A DNA stretch of 64,000 nucleotides, taken from positions 7,189,157 through 7,253,156 of the forward strand of contig JAQFVV010012434.1 in the NCBI GenBank assembly GCA_028023455.1, written 5' to 3'. The notes beneath the pieces are model-generated. The model was not told the DNA's origin. It saw only the letters and a list, made by a program, of their open reading frames with translations, and ran no database searches. This DNA is from Epiperipatus broadwayi (lineage: Eukaryota; Onychophora; Udeonychophora; Euonychophora; Peripatidae). The translations under genes were made by a program, and so were the position numbers. Positions 51,746 to 61,803 of this stretch are shown here, piece by piece. Position 1 is the stretch's first letter; each line of letters opens with the position of its first letter.

Positions 51746-51834
51746 CTATTTCGCTACATGGAATATCCCACAAATACTAATAATATGATATATATAGCCA
51801 AGAAAATAAAATCAAAAACACAAACAAAGGTTTC

Positions 51835-51880
51835 ACTGCTACAAGCAGACTTCTCAAGTATAAAGAACTACAAAACATCA
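51835..51880 (-). ncRNA. Degenerate hammerhead-like motif, PLE4 left end
   Basis: Minus strand: CTTGAGAAGT, stem CTGC-TTGTA-GCAG in the stem II position, then TGAAAC. The first box is too altered for activity; the same arrangement is present in the opposite end at about 53062-53095. Confidence 0.45.
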
Positions 51881-51996
51881 CCATATTTATATTAAACATT
51901 ACCCACAAATTCATTTACTTCCCATCCACCCTTAATATTAAAATAACTTTTAAATAATTGCTTCAGAATAATAAATTTTCAATAATAAAGCTTCTT

Positions 51997-52101
51997 TTTT
52001 TTCCTCATGTGTCATAGCATCATCCGGAAAGTGAACCCGCTAACCCAGGATAACTGCTTGTAAAGCAGCTGTCACTGATCTCTCGACCACCAATGCTTGA
52101 C
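51997..52101 (-). mobile_element. tRNA-derived SINE, copy 5
   Basis: Minus-strand copy inserted in PLE4. Flanks ATAATAAAGCTTCTT (51982-51996) and ATAATAAAGATTCTT (52102-52116) match at 14 of 15 bases. Confidence 0.85.
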
Positions 52102-52229
52102 ATAATAAAGATTCTTTAATTCCTTTTATTTCATTTCTCTCAAAAAAAGACAACCTTAGCTTCATCAAAATTAACAGTGTGGCCTATATCTTTTTTATAG
52201 ACATACAAAGTAGAAATAAGATATTTATT

Positions 52230-52334
52230 GTGAAGCATTGATGGTTGAGTGATCAGTATAGCTGCCTTATAAGCAGTTGTCCTGGGTTAGTGGGTTTGCT
52301 TTTCGGTCGATGTTATGACACAGGGAAAAAAAAC
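52230..52334 (+). mobile_element. tRNA-derived SINE, copy 6
   Basis: Plus-strand copy inserted in PLE4, ending in an A run. A perfect 13-bp direct repeat TAAGATATTTATT lies at 52217-52229 and 52335-52347. Confidence 0.88.
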
Positions 52335-52563
52335 TAAGATATTTATTTCTAAACAATGCAAAACTCTCCATACAATTATGTGCTAGTATAAGAGATGGTA
52401 TAAGAGATGGTGATCATGTGATGTTTAATGATATTTATTTCTAACATTACTTTTATGTACCTTTATTCTTTGAGTACTCTGTCTTACAAAAACAAGAGAT
52501 AATATACACTATACCAGGAAGTGTTCTTATCAAAAATTTCCTTTGTATTATTTAATAAATTAT

Positions 52564-53000
52564 TCAAAGTAATACCCCTTTACTAAGCAATTTTCTTATT
52601 TCCAAACAAATTACTATTCTTATATACAATTTTATAAGAAGACAATTTAAATGCAAAGAAATAAAGTCATATTTTTCTTTATTCTTTACATCCTTACATA
52701 TATAACTATTAGATAAAATACTTTTAAAAAATTTATCAGAGTAGCCAATACTCAAATAATCTTTATAAAATTGATCTTTTTGAAACAAAGCTACCCCACT
52801 AGAATTATTTAATTTCTTATTCCTATAACAATAATTTCTTAAAGCAGCTGAGATACAGACTGATAGCTATCAGGTTTAATTATAAACCATAATTCTTTAC
52901 TTTTAATAAAATGACTACTTAGTAAACAATTAGTCTTTACATTTCTAATCACCAAAAAATTTAAAAATTTAAATTTAACAAAATATAATCCCAAGGGTAG
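52564..53000 (-). pseudogene. PLE4 RT C-terminal fragment
   Basis: The 74-codon frame at 52564-52788 (MFQKDQFYKDYLSIGYSDKF) and the stop-interrupted stretch to 53000 (VIRNVKTNC, KPDSYQS) match the post-catalytic RT region of PLEs in order and spacing. No catalytic YxDD is present, so the copy is 5'-truncated. Confidence 0.65.
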
Positions 53001-53179
53001 ATGAAAAGTAAATGGATTTGTGGGTAATGTTTAGTATAAATATGGTGTTGTTTTGTAGTTCTTTACATTTGAGAAGTCTGCTTGTAGCAGTGAAACCATT
53101 GATATGTTGTTGATTTAATTTTTTTGGCTAGTCTGGTTGAGTTTTGGATTTGGGGTAATTTTAATTATTTATTGATTAG

Positions 53180-53995
53180 TTTAACTTTATGCAGAATTTG
53201 TGTCTTGTTTTATTAATTATTATAAGTGTATCCTTGAAGGCTTTTGCAATGTAATATTGCTTTTGCTATTAATATATGATGAAATTAAACTGAGTTCAGA
53301 CCCATATAGCTATCTGGTTTGTAAGGTTGGATTTGAAGACATTTATGTGTATGAAAAGTTCAAGTTTTCAAACAGATAGTAACATATTAAATAAATGCTC
53401 TGAGTTAGAGTTTTAGATCTAGTTTCTGAAATCCTAACTCTTCACTGAGGTGAGCCATTAAGCTCAAAAACAATTGGTCAGGAGATGAAGATTTCTTTGT
53501 CTGTTGGCATTTATAATTAAAGCTTGTTTGGAGCTAGTGGTAAGCTCCATCTAGTGAACATTTTAGCACTAGCTTAAAAACAAGTTGCACAATTTGTATC
53601 TTGTTTTATTAATTATTATAAGTGTATCCTTGAAGACTTTTGCAATGTAATATTGCTTTAGCTATTAATATATGGTGAAACTGAACTAAGTTCAGACCCA
53701 TATAGCTATCTGGTTTGTAAGGCTGGATTTGAAGACATTTACATGTCTGAAAAGTTCAAGTTTTCAAACTTGATAATAATGTATTTAAATAATTGCTCTA
53801 AGTTGGAGGTGTAGATCTAGTTTTTGAAATCCTAACTCTTCACTGAGGTGAGCCATTAAGCTCAAAACCAATTGGTCTAGAGATTAGGATTTTCCGATAG
53901 AGATTTTGAATTCTTTCTCTGTTGGCATTGTCTAGTATATATATGCACTTATAATTAAAGCTTGTTTAAAGCTAGTGGTAAGCTCCATCTAGGGT
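53180..53995 (+). repeat. Tandem dimer of hammerhead-type repeat (family C)
   Basis: Two direct copies with period about 400 (ATTATTATAAGTGTATCCTT occurs near 53215 and 53615). Landmarks (TAGATCTAGTTTCTGAAATC, CACTGAGGTGAGCC, AAGCTTGTTT) align with families A and B. Each copy has a decayed hammerhead: CTGAGGT (53446-53452 and 53843-53849), stem II GAGC-CATTAA-GCTC, AAAA in place of GAAA, an ACCAATTGGT palindrome (one base changed in the first copy), and GTC. Predicted cut sites (after 53480 and 53877) are 397 nt apart. Confidence 0.75.
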
Positions 53996-54622
53996 GTGTA
54001 TATATATATAATATAAAAAGTTTTAACAGAATTATTCATATATTTTTCTAGATAAGTTTCATTTAGTATATAATCAGACAATAAAACAACAATTAAAAAC
54101 TTATCTAGCAAATTGAAATCTGTGGTATAATATTTATCTAATCCATCTTTAAACCAAAAGTATAACTGCAAATAAGTTAGTCATAAATGCTATTGAGAAA
54201 ACTGGAAATATCACAACATTCTAAATATTCATGTAAATAAACAAGCCTCTCTCATCAAAAATTACGTATAATAATTAAAAGATTTTTATGAAAAATGTCA
54301 ATATTGAGTTTTAATGAAAATCTTCTAATTATTATATATGTATCATAATTTATTAACTATTTAAGATTTAATAAGGTGCTATTATATAGAATTGCTAAAT
54401 TTTAACTTTTTAGATAATAATCAGTATATAAATAAATGAAAAAATGGGAAACTGTTTCACTAACATTTTAAGAATTAATCTATATTCTTCAGATGTACTA
54501 TGTTCGCTAGTCATGCATTCAACAGAATCAAATTTACTGTATGCTATAAAAGCTGGAAAGTATATCTAATTTTGGATCATGATACAACACTCAGACAGAA
54601 GTAACAAAGTAAAGAAAGGGCT
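53996..54622. other. Unassigned AT-rich DNA
   Basis: No gene or element is recognised. Confidence 0.5.
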
Positions 54623-55158
54623 TGTTATATCCGCAAGTCTGACTGTGCGGCTATCCAATAACGTTCACTAAGGTTCTCCAATGAATGGTCTATTCCTGCA
54701 ACTAATGCTCTGCTCTGCAATGAATGCTTCTACTCTGGAACTAATGCTCTGCTCTGGATATTTCTGCTGTGGTCTCCTTCAGCTATACCCATGAACTACA
54801 TTTCCACTGGGCGCTGGTCATTAATCACAAGCACTAACATGAGATATCACTGCTGGTGTTAAACAGACATCTACTCAAATACTGCTACTCAACTACTGCT
54901 TCTAATACTTACTACCCAGTCTTCTTATCGCTTTCTGGTAACTGCAACAATCGATCAATGCACTGTCCAATAAGGTAATGTCTCTTATCTAGAAATATTT
55001 GTAATCAGCAAATATTTCTTAGAATTGTCGATCACCATTATGTCAATGCCTTAATTAAATTCCACAGTTATCAGTGCACAATCTAAAACAACCTCTCGAA
55101 TAAATTCTAGTTTTTTCTGGAGTGCACAAACATGTCTGCCATCTTACAAAACACTACA
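54623..55158 (-). repeat. 3' LTR of the small element
   Basis: 536 bases; nearly identical to 55493-56106 apart from fewer internal tandem units. Contains CTCTGCAAYKAATGCT-type tandem repeats near 54700-54760. Confidence 0.85.
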
Positions 55159-55492
55159 CACCTCCCTCCACTCCAGAAAAACTCTTGTTGCTATTCCTTG
55201 GTGTTTTGTTGTTGTTTTTCTATTCCTACTTTCCTTTTATTTCACTCAGAAATATACGATTTAACTGCTGTTGAAACTTTTTTGCCAATTACATTCAATG
55301 GTGACTGCGCAAGCGTGGTGGACTCAGCTTCCAATGTTAACTGCGCAAGTGTTTTATTTCTAAACTTTTCACTTCCGTTGTTAATGTTATACTAACTGGG
55401 ATTTCCATTTTAACTAGGTTTCACCGTTTATAGCTAAACTTGTTGTTCAAAACTTATTCGCTACTCACAGGTTCCAATTGTGACTGCACCAA
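55159..55492 (-). other. Internal region of the small element
   Basis: 334 bases without a credible protein. The primer-site-like sequence is present in three related forms: at about 55298, 55331 and 55473 (core TGACTGCGCAA, TAACTGCGCAA, TGACTGCACCAA on the plus strand). Confidence 0.6.
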
Positions 55493-56106
55493 TGTTATAT
55501 CCGCAAGTCTGACTGTGCGGCTATCCAATAACATTTGCTAATGTTCTCCAATGAATGGTCTATTCCTGCAACTAATGCTCTGCTCTGCAATGAATGCTTC
55601 TACTCTGCAACGAATGCTTCTACTCTGCAACTAATGCTCTGCTCTGCAACGAATGCTCTAATCTGCAATGAATGCCCTGCTCTGCAACTAATGCTCTGCT
55701 CTGGATATCTCCACTGTGGTCTCCTTCAGCTATACCCATGAAGTACATTTCCACTGGGCGCTGGTCATTATCCGCAAGCACTAACGTGAGATATCACTGC
55801 TGGTGTTAAACAGATGTCTACTCAAATACTGCTACTCAACTACTGCTTCTAATACTTATTACCCAGTCTTCTTATCGCTTTCTGGTAACTGCAACAATCG
55901 ATCAATGCACTGTCCAATAAGGTAACATCTCTTATTTAAAAATATTTGTAATCAGCAAATATTTCTTAGAATTGTCGATCGCCATTACGTCAATGCCTTA
56001 ATTAAATTCCACAGTTATCAGCGCATGATCTAAAACAACCTCTCGAATAAATTCTAGTTTTTTTCTGGAGTGCACAAACATGTCTACCATCTTACAAAAC
56101 ACTACA
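55493..56106 (-). repeat. 5' LTR of the small element
   Basis: 614 bases. Longer than its partner by 78 bases because of extra tandem units (CTCTGCAACGAATGCT and variants) at about 55590-55690, showing expansion after or during insertion. Confidence 0.85.
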
Positions 56107-56111
56107 GGACT

Positions 56112-58502
56112 GATTTAAAAATTATATCTGAATAAATAATGCAGACACAAACATAGTAAAATAAAATAATCAGAAGTCATAAATATATCTATTTATAAAT
56201 GTAGTCCTTTCCAAATTGAGTGATAATATTTTGTTTTTACTGTGCTGTCTTGCTTTTTTAGAATCTGTTAAAATTCTGTAGGTTCTTAAATTTTTTAATT
56301 AAATTATTAAAATGCTTTAAATATTCTAATTTTTGTAGAAAGTTATTGATGAAACTCAGCTTATTTAAATTAATTCAATAATGAATACTTGTTTAGCTTT
56401 CTTCAGATAGATTGGCTGTCAATCTTCTTAATAGAAAGGCCAATGAACTATAGAAGAGATCTGCTTTATAATTTTTCTGTTTATCTATCAAAAAGTTTAA
56501 CAATTGTAGTCAGTTTTTTAAGTATTATATTGATTAATTTTGTCTTTTGTAGACTTTAATAATTAGGTCGGCAAATTAAAATGGATTTCTCAGATGCTTT
56601 TGTCAGTTGAGTCTAGTTTTCTTGATTGGTCAGCCTTTCTTTTTTGTGTGATCCCATTATTTTACATATACTATTAATGCAGGCAGTAATTTACAAAAGT
56701 TCAAAAAGTGAAAGACTAAATTCCCTTTAAGATTAAAATATATTTATCAGATCCATTTTGGACTGCGTTATCAACAAGACAAACTTGGAGCATATTTTGC
56801 CCCTAAAAAGTTTAGAAACAGATGTTACTAAAAGGTGTGACATATGATGCAATGTTCAAATGGAAATAGGTCAATAAAAATAACTTAAAAATAATATCTG
56901 ATTTAAAAAAAAATGACTTCAAATAATTAGAATTAAATTAAAAATGACAAATAATTGCAATGAAATACTAGTTATGTTAGAATTACTTTGATTTTTTTTA
57001 TCATTATTTTGAAAAACTGGGATATTTATATTTTTATTCTTTTCTAGAAGTATTACAATTTTTGCATAATTTATAGAATGTCATTTCATGAAACTCGGCT
57101 TAGCTGAATTGTTCAAGATTGCATTCCCTGCACTATTTGATGTAATTCTAGAGTGGCAGATTCTGGAGATCAAATTTAATAGATTGGTGGCCCAGCTCTG
57201 ATACTTCTGATGTTCAATCAAGCAAAAAATCATTCAATTATTGTTTTTGTCTCACTAACCTGATTTTGAACACCTACCTAGAATATCAAGTTGCCTTAAA
57301 CACTGACATCTTTGATTAAAATCTAATGGAATTCTGATAATAATATTAATCTGTAATTTTATTTACTTACCAAAGAACATTGTAATCCTTCTTTTATGGA
57401 TTGTAATGAAGTATTTAGTTTATTTGTTGTCTAGTAACTAGATGCTTAGATTTAAGTGCCATTTAACTTAAATATAATTTTACCCTTTATGTATGAGGTC
57501 TTATAATCTCAGTGATAAATTGAAGGCTTTTTAAACAATATTCTAGACATTACAATGATCAGTTGCAACCAACTAAACTTTGTCACAGAATCTTTTAACC
57601 AATTTAGTGAAGAAATACATTCAATTATTAACTAAAATAACTGACTTTGGATTGGTAATTTCTGTTATTATGTGTTTTTTGATGATTTATAATGATTTTT
57701 GACTGCTTGTCAATATATTATCTTGGTAGGTAGAATATTAAGGAAAAGAAATTGTAATCTTGTTGTCATTTGCAACATCTGCAGATGTTTTTATCACATT
57801 GCTTCATTGTCATTTATGGTTGATTTCTACTAATTTTAGTTTTTCTTTCTCTTGTAATGTATCTTCTGACTATTATTATTATTATTTTTTTACAACATGG
57901 TTATTATTCTCAATAATTATAATTATTTTATTTTAATAACTTTCAACCAATTAAAAATATTATAGTTTTCAGTTTTTAAAAAAAATTCAATTGGTATTTA
58001 TAATATTTAGATTGATATGCTATTTTTATTACCGGGAACATATTTATGCATTTAATTCCTTGAAACAAATCTAATTTCTATCCCAGTAAATAATGTTTTG
58101 TCCATATTAAATGTAGGTATAAATTAATCTGATTTAAAGATCAATCAAATGCACAATAGATATAATGGTCATTAGAACTACTTTTTAATAAATAATATTC
58201 TTTATTTTTATACCCAATCGCTGATTGCAACATCTTGTCAACATGGGTAGGATGACAACCTTGGCACTAACAAGGGCTTTGAACATTCCATCATCAAATT
58301 TTCAATAAATGGAAGGCTAAAGAGTTGTGAGTTGGAATAGTTTGAAGCCTGTCCATTAAAGTATAAAGATTGGCTATCTTAATATAAAGCTGAGTACTGA
58401 TTATATATGTGTGAAGATAGTAATCTGGACCAATTGATGACTGCTGGTTTAGCATGAAATACATATATTGGTGATTATTTATCTTTTCAACATGTGTGTG
58501 AT
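56112..58502. other. Unassigned DNA
   Basis: No gene is recognised. The stretch from about 56560 to 57330 is slightly less AT-rich and may hold an unrecognised decayed element. Confidence 0.45.
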
Positions 58503-58568
58503 CAGGTGGGTCAGCAATATGAGATGGCATCAGTTCAGGTGGGTCAGCAATATGAGATGGCATCAGTT
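58503..58568. repeat. 33-bp perfect tandem duplication
   Basis: Unit beginning CAGGTGGGTCAGCAATATGA occurs at 58503-58535 and 58536-58568. Its length is a multiple of three, so the minus strand encodes two copies of an 11-residue repeat (MPSHIADPPEL), but nothing else supports a gene. Confidence 0.85.
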
Positions 58569-59382
58569 TTAAATAATTAATTATAATTAGAAAATAATAT
58601 TATAATGATTAAACAATTAAGTATATTATTCTGAGTAACAATAATATTTTAAATAAATTTATATCATTTATTAAGAGCATATGTTATATGTTTTATTTAA
58701 ATTTTGTGGACCAGATGTTGTGGAAATAAAGAGATCAATAAATAACACTTGACAAGGAGATTCTTTATAAAAAACATTAACAAGTTTATTCTAATTAATT
58801 AAACAAATTTACAAAATAAATATACAATTAATTATAAGTACAAGTAACAAATATAAATCTAAAGTTTTTTAAAAAAAATCACATATCACAAAATAAAATA
58901 ATAAAATGTGTAAGCCTTCACTTTGGCTTATAAAAATATCAATATACAATTTAAATGTTTATTTGTCAAAACTGTGTAAAAATTTTGTTATCAATTAACT
59001 TAATAAGAAAAATATTATTTCTTTAATTTAAATAAAGAGAACATAAGATATTTCTTATAAATACTTTAACTAATTTAATTCTGTTATGGGTATATCTCAC
59101 TTTAATAAAAATATAAGACAACAAAATATATATTCATGTAGCAAATGATTTGCTTGGCACCCCTCTAAATAAATGTTTTTTTTGCATGTTCACAAAAAAT
59201 AAGATAAGATAAAATAAACATTCAAAATTACTTTTAACATCCATCATTTCTTTGTTTTGTAAAATATGCATATTCAAATTTTTTTTATTATTTTAAAATA
59301 ATAAAAAAAAATAATATGAAATATCAGGAATAATAATCATTCCTTTAACATATCTGTAATTAGCATTTTTTATTCTATGAAG
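58569..59382. other. Unassigned AT-rich DNA
   Basis: No gene or element is recognised. Confidence 0.5.
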
Positions 59383-59870
59383 CTAACATTGTGAAAATTC
59401 CTGATATTTTAAATTAAAATCTCCAATTAACACAGTTGGGTTTGCAGTTGTAGCTAACCTTGAGTTAATGTTTGCAATTATGTTATCAATTTTTTTTATT
59501 TTGTAAAGGCATATATACAAAAAAAAAACAGATTTATTATGCTTTTTTGGTTGAAGGTTGCAATTAATAAATTTATGGCAATGTGAACTATTTTGAAAGT
59601 TGTGACTGGGCAATTTCTAGCAATTATGAGTCAGGTGCCAGTCAAGGGAGAGCAGGAGTCTCTGGAGCATGCACAGAAAACTTCCACAATGCTTGACTGG
59701 GTTGGTTTGTGATCCAGCATAAACTTTTGCCTCAAGTATACCTAGCAAGTTTGGTGTACATCCTTGATCCAGTATTTTAACTTATTAATTTTTGAGGTTG
59801 AAATCAAACCCCTGACATTGATTGTCACAATTTTTACTTTCATTAAATGTTGTTTTTTGGCTGATTTAAA
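59383..59870 (-). pseudogene. LINE ORF2, apurinic-type endonuclease N-terminus
   Basis: Minus-strand reading gives IVTINVRGFDF (the domain's first strand), ILEAKVYAG (catalytic Glu region), then in the frame 59383-59613 TANPTVLIGDFNLKY with the diagnostic GDFN motif. Stops separate the parts. This endonuclease nicks target DNA in LINEs. Confidence 0.75.
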
Positions 59871-59872
59871 TG

Positions 59873-61200
59873 TTAGGATTGATCCAGTGCTTCCTCCCAT
59901 TCATTTTCATATTTCATTTCCAGGTCTTCATCTGTTTCCACTGTAGTTGTGGTGTTGTGATCAGCAAGGCTATGATTGGATTCTGTTATTTTGATTTTTT
60001 TGGGCCCTCTGTTTTTCTTTAGCAAGTGGCCTGACCTCTTTTGTTCTGAGTTAGGTTTGGTGATTTGAGGCATATTTGGGGTGATAGTTTCCATAAATTT
60101 TCATTGTTGTGTTATTTTGAATTTTGGGTGCTTGGTGTATTATATATATATATTTTGGATCGCTATTACTCTGTGAATTTATTTGATCTTTTACTAACTC
60201 TTTTTCATCAATATTTTTGGTAGGCTGAGTTACATTGTGCACTGTTTTTTCCCTTGCAGTCTCTTGAGATTGTTGACTTTCTGTTTTTTTTATCAGTAAG
60301 GGTTTGAATTCTATTGTCTGTTTTTGTTAATAGATCTAGAATTTCAGGTGTTGGCAATGTGTTTGTAGTTGTTTTATTATTCGATTGCTGCTGAGCTGAG
60401 GGTTTTTTTATTATTTCTTTCTTGTTTAGTAGTTGCTTTTGTTAACTGTTTTGTATTTTTTGACTCCTGTTGGTGAGCTTCTCTTGGTTAATCTTCAATG
60501 CTCCATTGGTTTTTCAGGTTCTTTCTAGTATTGCAGTCAGTTGCTATGTGTCTGGTTTCACTGCATGGCCTTAATCCTTTTATGTGAATTGTCAGTATTG
60601 AATTTTGATCAACTATTTGTGTGGGGATATCTTCTGGGTTTACACTATCATTAAGCTTTATTTTGAAGTAAAAATTGTTGCTGAAAACTGGAATGAGGGT
60701 GTCGGATAAGTAAATTTGTTTTATATGAATTGCTTTGCCAAATGGCTGAATTAATTTTTGAAAATCCTGTATATTATATCTGAAATAAGTATTTTAATTA
60801 TTCCATTATAATAGTTTTGTAAGTTTTGATTCACTATTATTAGCACATAACTTTCTAATGTTTTCACTTGTGTTTGAAATCTTGTGCACTGATATTCATC
60901 AAATAACTGAATTGCAACGTATCATGAGGTTGGGTGCTCTCCAATACCAGAGACTGTATTCCACATTGCTGTTGCTGTCAGCTCTTCATAAAGGAGCTTT
61001 TTAGGGAATTTATAAATTGTTAAATTCCTATCAGTGACTGCTAACACCAGTGATCTTGGTGAAAAATTTTTTTGGAAAGTGGCAAATAGTTTTTAGGGAT
61101 TGTGGTGTTGAAACTAATATTTATTTATTGTAATTCATCTTGATTCCAGGGTTCTTCATTATTGTTGTCTATTAGGTTTAAATTATTTATGTCAGCTTGA
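59873..61200 (-). pseudogene. LINE ORF1 with zinc knuckle
   Basis: About 60750-60560 (minus) reads FQKLIQPFGKAIHIKQIYL ... LTIHIKGLRPCSETRHIATDC, an RRM-like segment leading into a Cys-His-Cys knuckle, as in gag-like LINE ORF1 proteins. The acidic C-terminal tail (VETDEDLEMKYENEWEEAL) ends at 59873, just before ORF2. Broken by stops. Confidence 0.65.
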
Positions 61201-61380
61201 TTTACCTTTCTAAATCTTGCTGCCTGTAGCAGTGCCAGACTTTTTTCAATGCTGGTGTCTGCTGGTTTATTTTTATTATGTTTGTGTAAATTTTGGTGTT
61301 AGTTGCAGTTTCCGTTTTATTTCCCTTTGTTTTGGCACAATTTATATTGCTTTTTTCTTGACAGGATGCCATGTTTGCTT

Positions 61381-61803
<423 letters not shown>

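Larger units (their letters stand above)
51555..51790. repeat. Near-perfect palindrome with two opposed hammerheads (family E)
   Basis: Arms 51555-51674 and 51675-51790 meet without loop at GAATGCATTC. Each arm carries an outward-pointing hammerhead motif. It abuts PLE4 (starts 51795). Confidence 0.85.
51795..53130. mobile_element. Inverted Penelope-like element locus (PLE4) with nested SINEs
   Basis: A minus-strand PLE copy from about 53000 down to 51795 and a short plus-strand copy of the same 3' end at about 52992-53130, head to head. Both ends carry TTGAGAAGTCTGCTTG then TAGCAGTGAAAC, and both finish with TTGGCTA. The minus copy reads (with stops) NFLVIRNVKT, then IIKPDSYQS, QFYKDYLSIGYSDKFFKS, a degraded GIVYIISC endonuclease core and HTVNFDEAKVVFFERNEIK. 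Two SINEs have inserted into it. Confidence 0.75.
54623..56106 (-). mobile_element. Small non-autonomous LTR retrotransposon
   Basis: Two long direct repeats (54623-55158 and 55493-56106) enclose only 334 bases, with no gag or pol, as in terminal-repeat elements in miniature. Read on the minus strand the LTRs run TGTAGTG...ATATAACA. Next to the 5' LTR the internal part begins TTGGTGCAGTCACAATTGG, a plausible primer-binding site, and next to the 3' LTR it ends in GGAGTGGAGGGAGGTG, a good polypurine tract. Flanks GGGCT (54618-54622) and GGACT (56107-56111) look like a 5-bp target duplication with one change. Confidence 0.85.
59383..61370 (-). mobile_element. LINE, 5' portion only
   Basis: Minus-strand non-LTR retrotransposon with ORF1 (about 61350-59873) and the start of ORF2 (about 59860-59383). 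No RT region follows; the copy ends within the endonuclease domain. The 5' side abuts the (ATT)n array. Stops and frameshifts occur throughout. Confidence 0.75.
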
